Assembly (NCBI GenBank): GCA_034359265.1 | Contig: CP136890.1 | Coordinates: forward strand, 31,414,501-31,478,500 | Length of the DNA: 64,000 nt | Origin: Canna indica | Lineage: Eukaryota; Streptophyta; Magnoliopsida; Zingiberales; Cannaceae | Direction of reading: 5' to 3' | Shown: positions 42,290 to 52,898 of the stretch, piece after piece | Layout of the letters: every line of letters begins with the position of its first letter | Numbering within the stretch: the stretch's first letter is position 1 | Notes under the pieces: generated by a model | The model's input: only the letters and a program-made list of their open reading frames with translations | Told to the model about the DNA's origin: nothing | Databases searched by the model: none | Program-made: the position numbers and the translations under genes

Positions 42290-42381
42290 TAAGAGCTGAT
42301 ATCGCCATTAACGGTTCACCCCTTCCCTCGCACTGGAAGGTAAACTAGGGTAACCCGGGCTTACTGAAGGTCACGGTCTTA
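42290..42381 (-). pseudogene. Gypsy-2 protease, C-terminal piece (after PIF insertion)
   Basis: This minus-strand piece continues the protease C-terminus (TVTFSKPGLP) and the linker to RT. Removing the PIF element and one TAA restores the frame to the other piece at 46582. Confidence 0.8.
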
Positions 42382-42394
42382 CACTATGTTTGGA

Positions 42395-42545
42395 TAAAAT
42401 TGAGTAAAGGATTTGGAGGAGTTTGGAGGGGGAGGGGTTTGGAGGGGTTTGGAGGAGTTTGGAGGGGGAGGGGTTTGGAGGGGTTTTAAAAATCTTGTTT
42501 GGTTAGACTTCATAAGGGGTTTGGAGGGATTTGGAGGGGTTTTAT
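42395..42545. repeat. Left subterminal minisatellite arm of PIF element
   Basis: Tandem variants of tttggaggggtttggaggag fill the arm; the same motif is inverted at 46380-46560. Together they make a large imperfect inverted repeat that extends the termini. Confidence 0.85.
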
Positions 42546-42573
42546 AATATATCGATTTTTGCAATTTAAATAA

Positions 42574-42795
42574 ATTGTCATTTCTGAAAATGAATAATGT
42601 CATACAATGCATTAAGAAATAAAAATAATAATAATAATATTATTATTATTATGCCCCCATTTATAATAATAATAATAATAATTTAAATAAATACACTCAT
42701 ATCACAATAATAAAGCACTAAACTAAATATAAGCTTTTACCATTGTCATTTCTGAAAATGAATAATGTCATACAATGCATTAAGAAATAAAAATA
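42574..42795. repeat. 54-bp direct repeat flanking an (ATA)n microsatellite
   Basis: Copies at 42574-42627 and 42742-42795 appear identical (starting attgtcatttctgaaaatga and ending aagaaataaaaata). Between them lies an (ATA/ATT)n run near 42620-42690. It lies 3' of ORF1. Confidence 0.85.
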
Positions 42796-43063
42796 TATGC
42801 ATATCGCACAAGATTAAAATACTTAACATCTAAGCATATCACAATCACACCTAAGCATACTTAATAAAAAATTTGTTTTCAATCCCAAAATATGACTACA
42901 AAAATTAATATCGAGCAAATTAATGATCAGACGACGAAGGACCGAACACCATTTCCATGACTACTGCCTTTTGCTTCTCTGGTGGACAACCAAGTACTCC
43001 CCTTAACATCTCAGGATGTTTGAGAAGATAAATATAAGCTTGAGTAATACTTTGAGGTGCAAT

Positions 43064-44028
43064 TCATATTTTCTCCAAAAGAGAGTAAACTTCATCCTCC
43101 TTTACAGGGAGACGTTGATAAGCATCCTTCAGAACCTCATTCCCTTCCCTTATCGCCACATTCCCATCTCTGATTGCCTCAGCAACACTGTCTATTGCAT
43201 CTGCAATGACTATGACTTCCTTATCTTCTTTCCATTTCTTAGCTTTTTTTGTCTTTGAACAATTTGCACTGTGTGGAGAAACATGAGTACGAGAGTGCAC
43301 CTCTTGTTCCAAAAACTCTGCATTCTCCTCTACCATATTCTCAAAAGGGTCAATAGTCACTTCTTTTTCAGCAACCAAACGATCGATTCCTTCTATAGTA
43401 TCATCAAAAACTTCTTTGGTCATAGAGGATTGTCGCTTTTTCATCTCTTTTGCTGTTTCGGCATGTTCTCCAGTGGCTCTGTCCCTCCCATATAGGATCA
43501 CCATCTTATCATAGTTTGGGACAGACTTGGTCATCCATTCTTTAGCTTGGGGGTGTGCCTATCAATATTTAGAGGGGGAAAATTAGAAAATGACACATAA
43601 TATTTGCTTATTTGATTTTATTAAGAAATAACATTCATAACTTTTATAAAATAATATCAACATACCTCAACTAATTTCTCCCACACTTCAGGTTCTGCGC
43701 TCCACATATTGGTATTGCGGTCCCAAGCAAACCCACTTAATCCATTCTTGAAAAAATCGTAGCACTTTGCGAAATTTGCTTTTAGGCTCTTCCAACGATT
43801 TTTGATATGCTCTTTGCTTAAATTCTTGTTAAGCTTGGAATTTAGCTCTTTCATTATATTATCATATGCAAATGTCGTGAATGTTCCATTCACTCTATTT
43901 CCCGTATTGTGCTGATACAAAAATGCATCAACCAACATGTCATCCATAGTAGGAGTCCAAGCCTCTCGACCTTCTTTCCTTGAATTTTCTCCCGCATTCT
44001 TTCGCTTTGACATGCTTGATTTAAACAT
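43064..44028 (-). CDS. PIF/Harbinger ORF1, Myb/SANT-like DNA-binding protein
   Basis: Two minus-strand exons, 44028-43666 and 43558-43064, are joined across a 107-bp GT-AG intron (43559-43665) and give a 285-residue frame without stops. The N-terminal half holds a Myb/SANT-like trihelix (EAWTPTMDDMLVDAF, EHIKNRWKSLKANFAKCYDFF, GFAWDRNTNMW, VWEKLVE then AHPQAKEW across the junction), the Myb_DNA-bind_3 type. The C-terminal half is charged and Lys/Glu-rich. In PIF/Pong systems ORF1 cooperates with the transposase, binding the ends and aiding nuclear import. The start is the first ATG; an internal ATG five codons later (MSKRKN) is an alternative. Confidence 0.85.
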
Positions 44029-44270
44029 ATTATTAGGAAATTAAAATTATAATTATCATATATATGATATAAAAAATAATGCAAGACAACAATTAATAAG
44101 TAACCACGTGATACAACATATAGCATGGTAGCAACATCACAGAAATTAAAAATATCATTACAAGTTACTAATATTTATTATATACAATCACAACATATAA
44201 CCATTCCACACCATTGAAATGAATTTAAAAAGTACATGCATAATAAGTTTTTAATAAATCTCATATACAA

Positions 44271-45651
44271 TCACAACACATAATCATTCCACATGTCTGC
44301 AGCTATGCCATCTCTTATAATTTCTCCTTGTATTTCATCTTCACGATCAATCCTGGTAACATGACTCTCATTTTGAAGTTGATTTTGATTTTCAAGTTCG
44401 GCATCTACCTCAGCAACAAGTTCATCATATGGTTCTGCACCCCTTAGATAGTTATGCAAAATACAACACGCCAACACTATAATTTTTTGGGCTTGAACTC
44501 TATAAGTTGGTTCTGTTGTACTTGCGATGATTGAGAACCTTTTTTTTAAAACCCCAAATGCTCGTTCAATTGCATTACGCAAAGATGCATGTCGTAGATT
44601 GAACAACTCTTGAGCAGTCTGTGGTGGATTTCTTGAATATTCTTTCAAGTGATAGCGCACTCCTCTATAAGGTGCGATTAACCCAGAAGATAGCTGGAAT
44701 CCAGCATCGACAAGATAAAATTTATCTATCCAAAAATATCATCACATGTCACTATTAATTAATTAAGAAATAAGATTTGATATTAATGATGAAGCTCCAT
44801 TTTTTATTACCTTTAGGAATTTTAAGATTATCTTCCCTAATCAATGCATCTTTCAATATCCTCGAGTCTGATGCAGTCCCTTCCCAACCAGGAAGGACAT
44901 AAGTAAACTTCAAGTCAAAATCGCATGCAGCGAAGACATTCAGGGTGGGCCAATCTTTTCTTCCACGATATTTAGGAGCATCTGCAATAGATACTTTTAC
45001 ACGTACATGTGTTCCATCAATTGCTCCTACACAATCCTGAAATAAATTATATGTTAATATTTATTAAGTTGACAAAATAACAACATGATTAATATGGTGA
45101 ACAACTGAATTCACCTTAAAATACAGGTATAACCGACTGTTGTTGAGAATTTGTGGTGGTACTTGTGAACCATCTGGTTGTTTAAGGAGCTTGTCTTCAA
45201 CTTCAATTATTGATTTCAATACACTATGGAAATGGCGACTTGTAGTTTCACCGGACCTTCGAAACCAAAATTGAACCACGCGGTTCCTAACATTGTGTGT
45301 TAGTATATGAAGTGTTTTTAGAACTTGCTCTTCTATGGTTGCACGTCGTGTTGGTTTTAAGCCACCATCTTTTTCCAATATATAGCATAAGTCTAGAAAT
45401 GCTTTAGGCCCCATTCGTATTATTTTGTAGCCTTCACTACTTCCAATAATTTTACCTATGATCTCCTCACGTATCATTTCTCTTTCAGAACTCATATTAC
45501 TACTGGTAAGTCGTCTCTTCGAGCGCATTAAAAAAAACCACTTAGCAACCAAACATATAATTTGCACCACCGCTCTCGTACACGATTCTCTCCATGCTAT
45601 TACTCTCTTTTTAAATGATACAACTGTTATTTCTAAATTTTGAGCATCCAT
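44271..45651 (-). CDS. PIF/Harbinger DDE transposase (DDE_Tnp_4 type)
   Basis: Three minus-strand exons, 45651-45115, 45036-44811 and 44725-44271, are joined across GT-AG introns of 78 bp (45037-45114) and 85 bp (44726-44810). They give 405 codons plus stop with no internal stop. Exon 1 carries an HTH-like region (SSEGYKIIRMGPKAFLDLC; TIEEQVLKTLHILTHNVRNR). The catalytic residues are D186 in VGAIDGTH, D236 in EGTASDSRIL and E308 in NAIERAFGVLKKRF. LVDAGF and APYRG blocks lie between. Length and motifs match PIF-type transposases. It excises and reinserts the element at TTA. The gene lies upstream of ORF1, both on the minus strand. Confidence 0.92.
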
Positions 45652-46379
45652 CTATCATTGAAGAATTTATATGTTATTATTCAAAAAAATATGAATATAT
45701 AAGAGACATGATTGAATACATAAATTGTTCACTACAAGACATTTATCATAATTTCAAAAATATATTGTTCACTACAATCCAAAAACATCATAGAACATGA
45801 GAGTACACTTCAAGTAATAAAATATATTCAATGTATTATCAAATAATGAAGAGATAAAATTATGTATCCTATAAAAAAATTAATGATAACATCAAACAAT
45901 ACTTTAGTCCTATTTCTGAAGAATGATAATTTTTTAATTGAGAAGACAATTCATCAAATAATGATAAATGAAAAAATTACAGTTTAATCCAACAAAAAAA
46001 ACCAGCAAAAGCAATTATTTATGAAAAGTGAACTGAGAATCTCTGGTTGAAGGACGATTCACTGGATTATCCAGTGGATCATCAAATAATAGTGGATTTC
46101 TGCTATCGTACGAAAAATTAATAATATATTTATTATTTCTCAGTCATCTCTGAAAAAGGACTGCAATTTTTGATTTTTTAAGGACAATGCACTCTATTAT
46201 CCGATGGATAATAGAGTGTCTCGTCAGAGAATAAAATTACAGTGATGATAAACATACCTGCCGCCTGAGTAGGGAAGAGGAAGAGCATGCAGCACTCGAT
46301 GAAAAAAATCCAAAAAGCGGCGTGTAGGTTTTTTTATTTTTGTTTGAGGGATAAATAAGTAATTTATCATTATTATTAC
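45652..46379. other. PIF element 5' non-coding region
   Basis: This AT-rich region is upstream of the transposase start. It contains several gatgataat-like phrases and a local palindromic patch near 46055-46220 (ctctattatccgatggataatagag). The transposase promoter should lie here, but I cannot place a TATA box with confidence. Confidence 0.45.
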
Positions 46380-46560
46380 TCAAAACCCTCCAAAACCCCC
46401 CAAAATTGGAGGGTTTCGAAATGGGTGTTTGGAGGGGTTTGAAACACCTCCAAATCCCTCCAAAACCTTCCTTCCACCTCCAAAAAAATTATCCAAACAA
46501 GGGGTTTTAAACCCCTCCAGAACCCTCCCCCTCTAAACCCCTCCTAAACCTTCCAAACCC
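46380..46560. repeat. Right subterminal minisatellite arm of PIF element
   Basis: Tandem variants of aacccctccaaacccctcc, the inverted form of the left arm at 42395-42545, lie here. Confidence 0.85.
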
Positions 46561-46581
46561 CTCAATCCAAACACAGTGTTA

Positions 46582-47030
46582 GTCTTGCAATCCATTGAGG
46601 TGAAATGCTCCGCCAACCAATCCATGCCCAATATCACATCAAGCTCTAACATCGGCAGGAGTGTCAAATCGGCCATCAACACATGCCCACAAATAATAAC
46701 CTCGCAGCCTCAGAAGACTATCTCTCCCATCACAGAAACACTCGTACGAGTAGATACCACAAGGGACAAATCAAGCACAAAAGATACCCCTGATAACTTA
46801 GTAGCAAACAAAGCAGACACAAAAGAGTGTGTTGCACCAGGATCAAACAAGACATATGCAATGGCAGACCCAACAATAAAATTACCACCACTGCCCTGGA
46901 CACCTCAATGCCCTCTTGGTTCATAGCAAACACCCGTGCAGCGGGTCTCTCTGAACCACCAGCGCACTGGCCTCCTCCCTGAGTCTGACCCCTCTGAGCT
47001 ACAAAACCCACTGACATCGGTGTCTTTCCT
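46582..47030 (-). pseudogene. Gypsy-2 protease, main part
   Basis: The minus strand contains ARVFAMNQEGIEVSRAVV, then in a shifted frame a THSFV-containing active-site region, GCEVIICGHVLMADLTLLPMLELDVILGMDWL and EHFTSMD, ending at the PIF insertion. It is homologous to Gypsy-1 5789-6229. At least one frameshift lies near 46.9 kb. Confidence 0.85.
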
Positions 47031-47049
47031 CTGGTCTGATCAGGCTGCT

Positions 47050-47720
47050 AACTGCCCTTATTAGGGCAATCATTTTTGTAATGCCCAGTCTGCCCACAGC
47101 TGAAACATCCCTCAGACCATCCCCAGCAAGCCCCCTAGTGCTTCCGGTGACACGGTTACACTGTTATGGCCCATATCTCCGCTGCAGACCTCCAGATGAT
47201 GCTCCTGGTCCTGAACCTCTGGAACTATTCTAATCTTCACCCTGCGGCGGATCCGTTGCCCTAGGAGTACCCTCAGAATGAGCTTGCCGACCCTCTATAT
47301 GCTGGAGCCAAAATATATTCTTCCGAGGTCCATCAAGCCTGTCTGTCGGTACCAATGCCTCCTTCCGGAGCGCCTCATCAACGACTAAGGCAAATGAAGT
47401 CTCCTCCATGTAACAGATCAATCTGGCAATCTACGGCCTCAGTCCCTCAACAAACATCTTGACCCTGGCGGTCTTTGTGACTATCAAAGTGGGATGGTAC
47501 TTCGAGAGGCGTGTGAACTCCATCTCGTAGTTTGTCACTAACATGCTACCCGTCTGACGCAGTAGCTCGAACTCCTTCGCCCACCTGTCTCGGACACTCA
47601 TCGGTAGGTACTTCTCCACCATAGCAGTTCTAAACTCCTCCCACATAGGGGGCGGTGCATCCGCTGCTCAGCGGTCCCTCTAGGTATGGAACCAATCCTT
47701 AGCTTGTCCTGTCAATTGTA
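47050..47720 (-). pseudogene. Gypsy-2 gag, 5'-truncated
   Basis: The minus strand from 47720 reads GQAKDWFH, then MWEEFRTAMVEKYLPMSVRDRWAKEFELLRQTGSM, EMEFTRLSKYHP, VKMFVEGLRP, SFALVVDEALRKEAL and a CCHC knuckle CFSCGQTGHYKNDC near 47075-47115. Stops occur near 47690, 47430 and 47230. The N-terminal third, the 5' LTR and the primer site are absent because the sequence joins a Copia LTR fragment at about 47721. Confidence 0.88.
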
Positions 47721-48084
47721 ACCCGATCGATCGACCGAACATAGGTTGATATTGATTTTTCAGCCCTTTTTCTTGTGCACTTCATTTCCGGGTTTCGGCT
47801 TTCAGCGAGCATAAACTTGGAGAGCTTTTCATTTGATCTTTGGACTCATCCAATGCGACTTTGGTGCACTCGTCGAGCTTTGAGAAACTTTCGCGATGAA
47901 CCCGAGCGCGACTATCAATGTCCTTCCAATTTTCTGATTTCTTCCTATTTTTTCGATCGAGGACATCGAACGCTAATCGATATGGAACCTGAAAGATTTC
48001 TCGATGAAATATTAGTTCCATATTTGTTATCATCAAAATTGAGATTAAGAGATTAAGACCAAAATTGAAAACCTAAAGCCAACA
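47721..48084 (-). repeat. 3' LTR fragment of Copia A
   Basis: It matches the last ~360 bp of the LTR ending at 56852 (shared cgaacatagg, tttcagccctttttcttg and cctaaagccaaca). Its left part is missing where Gypsy-2 gag begins. Confidence 0.85.
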
Positions 48085-48100
48085 ATCTCTCCCTTTTTGA
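48085..48100 (-). other. Polypurine tract of Copia A
   Basis: The minus strand reads CAAAAAGGGAGAGAT next to the LTR. Confidence 0.7.
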
Positions 48101-51100
48101 TGATGACAAACATCCTTAAGAAAATATATTCATTAAAGCATATAAGATATCAACTAAGGGATTTCTCCCCCTATCAACATGCATATCTATGAAAATAAAC
48201 TCCCCCTATCTATATGCATGGATCTCCTATATTTTTCTCCCCTTTGCCTATAATTTTCTCCCCATTTACCCTATACTTTTCTCCCCCTTTATCCTATACT
48301 TTTCTCCCCCTTTTGACATCAACCAAAAAGGGCAAGAAAGGTCAATCTAGTCAAAGGGATGAAAAACAAATATATATATATATTTTTATGTAGTTGAGAC
48401 TCTAAAGAATATTTTTCATCACACATGAAAATCTCAAACAAATGGATGGAAAACAATATTTGATATGAAACAAAATCATACTTGATAGAAAGGAGTGATA
48501 GATACAATTCAAAACTAAATCATGTATGCACTCAAGTATGAATGTACTCATATCTTTTTCATGACATTTTTAGATTTTATTCAAACTTTCAAAATATTAA
48601 GATATGGTCATTTAAATCATGTATATCAAGTTTGAAGTGAAACTAATGTCATTCAATCCAAATATGAACTTAGCACGTTTTAATTTGAAATAAGCATGAA
48701 AATATGAAAATGACTAAGTATCAAATTTTGCTATCTACTCATATTTTCTCAAACTTAGGCATCTAGACATTAAACATGAGAGAATGTAAGTCTATGAATC
48801 TAGTTTGGGCTTATGATAAAATTTCTAAGTCACTTTGTTGACTTAGGTCAAGGTATATACTTCTAGTTTTCAAAAATCAAATTTTTAAATTCATACAAAA
48901 TCATATTTTTGACGAAATTTTTTTGATATCAATTGTTGGATGAAAATATTGATACCAATTGTTGAATGGTCATTTGAAATGCTTGTATCAAGTTTGAACT
49001 CAAAATGAATTTTTTAAGTTCATTTTTCATCCTATATTATTTTCAATGAAAAAATGAATATTTCTAGTTATCATTCAAATTATCAAAATCATTCCTATGA
49101 ATGATTTTACTCAAGCAATGGTGTGAATGATATTAAAAATGAAATAAAATAGTATGCATGAGTTTTCATTTGAAGATTTTGAAGAAAAATCAAAGTATCG
49201 GAAAGATTGATATTTCAAAAAGGATGATACTTTGTATTTTTGAAAACCAATTTCAAAATTCCATTATAAATTAGATTCTTGATGAAACTTTTCAAAAAAT
49301 TTACTGAAGAACCTAGATTTTTCAGTGAGGGTGCAGTTTCAAGAATCAATTAAAAAGGATTTTTCTATATTTCTCTAGAAATAACTGAAAATACATACTA
49401 ATTGTTGGTCGAAATGACATTTTTGTAATTTCAATTTATTTTCCAAAGCATGTTCAATTTTCATTCAAACTTTTATGACCTCACATAATGATCAACCTAG
49501 CATGGTTTGAAATGAAAATTATATCCTTAAGTCAATATATCAACCTAGCATGGTTTCATTCAAAACTAAGCTAATTATCATGAAACTTGCTAAGTGTCAA
49601 TCTTATCATTTACTCATGATTTTTAAAACTTAACCCTATGGACACCTAACATGAGTAAATCTAAACATGTTCCACAAATATGGATTGAAAATGAAACCTT
49701 TAAGTCAACTTGTTGACTTGGGTCAACTTGGTTCAAAAGAGATAAGCATGAATTGACCTTTATGTCATTTTATCTATATCCATATGAATTTTCCATTCTA
49801 AGTGCATGGAAACATGTCGTACCTATTCCTAAACATGTTTATGAGTTTTGGACTTAAAATGAAGTGACCAAGTCGATTTATTGACTTGGGTCAAACTTTT
49901 CAAGCTTAAGTCCTCTAATATAATCTAGTTATCACATTTGTTCATCTATACATGAATTTTCAATTTTAAATACCTAGACTTATGTGATATGTGTTTCTAA
50001 ATATGTTCATTAAGTGTTTACTCAAAATGAGGTCTCCAATAATAATTTTAACCTAGAGCAAGATTTATTCAAACAAGATATCATGAAATTGCCTAAATTA
50101 TCAAAATTTTGCCTACTCATGAAATTTCAAACATTTATCATGCGAAAACAATCATGAGTATATAGAGACATCATTAAAGCATGAATATTCAAGAATTATA
50201 TTAAGATTTTGCAAAAAAAAATTCATACATCTTTTAATAGATTTTATCAAACTTGTCATTTACTTTTCATTTTCTTTTAAATAGCATAGACTTCAATGTT
50301 TGCCACTTTCTTAACTTGCAAGTAGGCTTTGTTAGTATCAAAATGAAATAGTATGCCAACTAGCAAGCTATTTTACTAAATAGCACAACTTTAATGCAGC
50401 GTTTAAAAAAAAAATCAACCTATGCTAGATAGTAAAGATTCATTTTAAGGAGATTATCATGATATCAATATGAATCTAAGGGATCTTAAGATGTGAAATA
50501 TTTGAGGGATAAGGTCCCTAAACATGTTTAACTAGTTTGGACTTAAAGGAATGTCTCTAATAGTAAGTATCAACCTAGAGCAAATTTCATTTCATGAAAT
50601 TTGCCTAAGTGCTAAGATTCTACCTACTCATGAAAATTCAAGGGTTTATCATGCAATTCTAATCATGACTATTGAGACATTATTTAAGCTTAAGCATTGA
50701 GGTATAACATTAAGATTTGAATTTATCAAAGTTATACCTTATTCACGATTATTTAGCTAAACTAATCTTTTTTTTTCTAATTAGCCTTCCATTTTTCCTT
50801 AGATTTAACTTGCATGAGGAAATCATTAGTAACATAAAGGCATAATTATTTCAAGCAAGTTAATCATTCTAGATAGCAAAGTAAGCATCAAATATTTCAA
50901 TCAAAATCCAACTTTGCTAAATAGTTCGAAATCTGTTTTAAAGATGAAATTGAGTCATACTAAAATGAATTTTTAGAGATCACAAATGAAGTATAAATAA
51001 AAATATGATCTCCAACCCTTCTTATTGGTTGAAAACCGAAAGGCCACAATGAGCCTACGATTTAAAACCGCAAGGTTGCATGAGCCCATTACAGGCTACA

Positions 51101-51367
51101 TAGGTCTCCGAAGAGACCGGGAAATCAAAATCAAAAACATTTTTGAAATTCATATCGAGAGTGGAAAATCTACTAATGTTAAGCATGTATCAAAAACTCC
51201 AACTCTAATTTAAGCAAGAGAGTATAGGAGATGATACCAAAGAGTTTGAGGCCAACAATTTCGTTACTCAAGGCATCAAGATGACTTGAAGTTGCAACTC
51301 TGAAATGATACAATCTTTGAATCCCCAAGCAACTTCAATCAATCAACTTCAATCAATCAACTTCATC
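48101..51367. other. Long AT-rich non-coding interior of Copia A with diverged repeat modules
   Basis: No ORF of substance is present. A module of several hundred bases recurs with drift: caacctag(c/a)g..., gaaa(t)ttgcctaagt, a tctactcatga phrase, catgagta, then aacatgtt...gaactcaaaatga. Copies are visible near 48640-48860, 49500-49740, 50040-50200 and 50550-50710. The hairpin-like aagtcaacttgttgactt recurs (near 48829, 49702 and 49870). A block at about 51014-51120 (ttggttgaaaaccgaaaggc) is conserved in copy B. Confidence 0.65.
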
Positions 51368-52831
51368 TCACCCTTGTGTGGTGGCTCCCCCTACAATAGA
51401 GCATGAGATTTTTGGTACCCAAATGACTTTGGGTCCTTGGGGGTTAGTGGGCTTAGGTACCCAAAGTGTCTTAACAACACTAGGATTCATTTTAAAAGCA
51501 CAATCGTGGATGACATGCCCATATATGGCACAACAAAAGCAATATCCATGAAATTCTTTCTTTTTATCCTTTTTGTAAACATGAGGTTTAAAGTTACAAT
51601 GTTTGGCATAAGAGGCATGATGAGCATTGGCATTCTTGGATGAAATATTTTTCTTCCTAGGATTTCTAAAAGATGAGATATGTGATAAACTACTAGTTTT
51701 CCTATTCAAGAAAATAACCTCATTTTTCAAATCATTTATTAATTTATGTAACACTTGCATTTGAGATTTCATCGTACTATTTTCATTTTTTATTTTCATA
51801 TTTTCTACTTTTAAATTCTCATTCTCAACTTTTGAGATATTTTTCAATTCAATTTTCAAATCATCATTTTCATTTTTCAAATCAATATTCTCACTTTTTA
51901 AGTCCTCAGTTTCAATTATCAATTATGAATTACTAGTTTTCAAAGCATCAAGACTATCATGGCAATCAACACTTGAGGAACTTAGATTTGCCTTTAGATT
52001 TTCATTTTCTAATTCTAGAGCTTGCAAATCCTTAGTAAGCCTAAAGTTATCTTTTTAAATTTTTTTCATTTCTTTACTCTTTTTCAAAAACATGGGACAC
52101 ATACTTTGACATTCTTCTACTAATTCTTCAAATGACATTTTGAGTGAATGTGAAGAACTAGCATCACTATCATATGCTATATCTTTATCATGACTAAAAG
52201 TAGAATATTGTACCTCATCATGGATACCCATGAGTCAAACCTTGGATGTGCCTTCATAGTCATGACAAGAGGATGCTTCTTGTGATTTGGAGGTGGATGT
52301 TGAAGCACTTGTCCTCCTTTTGACATTCTTCTTTGATAAAGGAAAATTTCTCTTAATGTGCCCCTTTTCCTTGCACAAGTAGCATATCACCTTTCTTTTT
52401 CGGCTTTTTGATTTATTTCTTTGACTAGAAGCACTAAGATCGTTAAAACCGAGGTTAGTACTGGGGGGATGACAATTGTCATCACCACCCTCAATGAAAG
52501 TATTAAGCTCTTCGGTTTTAGCATAATCATATAACATATTTAATGTTGCCCACATATCAAAAGCCGAAGTGCAATACATGACTTTTTCAAGGATGCTATT
52601 AGGTAAGGTACAAAAAATACTATACATAGCATCTCCATTAAATTGAAACATTGTCTTATCATGTTCACTCCAATCATGCATGTCAACCTTAGGTTCAATG
52701 TATTCTAATTTAATCATGTTATAAACATCAAAACCTCTAGTCTTTAAGTAGGTATACATTCTAGACTTCCAAAGACCAAAGTTCGATTCATCGAACCTAG
52801 GAGGTGAAGACGCTACCGACTCTAGAGCCAT
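51368..52831 (-). pseudogene. Copia A gag, single frame with about three stops
   Basis: A single minus-strand frame runs from ATG 52831 (MALESVASSPPRFDESNFG) to the stop at 51368, about 487 codons interrupted only by stops near 52235, 52055 and 51925. Domains in order: UBN2-type gag (FGLWKSRMYTYLKTRGF; SAFDMWATLNMLYDYAK), a zinc knuckle CYLCKEKGHIKRNF with the last Cys changed to Phe, an acidic coiled coil (51.75-51.95 kb), and a second, intact knuckle CFCCAIYGHVIHDC near 51.5 kb. The C-terminal VPK repeats end just before a pyrimidine-rich tract. It would package RNA for helper-supplied enzymes. Confidence 0.88.
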
Positions 52832-52884
52832 TTCAAGATCGAGATAAATTGTAGAAGGGATGGTGAAATCACAATCTACGACCC

Positions 52885-52896
52885 ACTCTGATACCA
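52885..52896 (-). other. Primer-binding site of Copia A
   Basis: The minus strand reads TGGTATCAGAGT, two bases inside the LTR that starts at 52899; this is the tRNA-iMet type. Confidence 0.85.
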
Positions 52897-52898
52897 AA

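Larger units (their letters stand above)
42382..46578 (-). mobile_element. PIF/Harbinger transposon, structurally intact
   Basis: The element is 4,197 bp, flanked by the 3-bp TSD TTA (42379-42381 and 46579-46581). Its inverted termini read CACTATGTTTGGAT on the left and CACTGTGTTTGGAT on the right, inverted. TTA duplication and a GTTTGG-type terminus are PIF/Harbinger traits. It encodes both proteins typical of the group on the minus strand: a DDE transposase (44271-45651) and a Myb/SANT-like ORF1 (43064-44028). Both appear open after removing introns. Subterminal arms are built of gaggggtttgg repeats in opposite orientation. The insertion splits the Gypsy-2 protease. Confidence 0.95.
36707..47720 (-). 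mobile_element. Truncated Ty3/Gypsy element (Gypsy-2), minus strand, with nested PIF/Harbinger
   Basis: One LTR (36707-39499) is present at the low-coordinate, 3' side. Reading on the minus strand the order is gag, protease (split by the PIF element), RT, RNase H, integrase, chromodomain-like tail. The proteins are the close relatives of Gypsy-1's, with the same family of LTR end (GGGGCGTGACA). The 5' LTR and the beginning of gag are missing at 47720, where the sequence switches to Copia LTR. It is Tekay/Del-like, and degenerate but less so than Gypsy-1 in parts of integrase. Confidence 0.9.

Noticed and set aside
43016..43258. Plus-strand frame opposite PIF ORF1
   Set aside because: The minus-strand frame has a recognisable Myb-like protein with correct splicing; the plus frame is its shadow.
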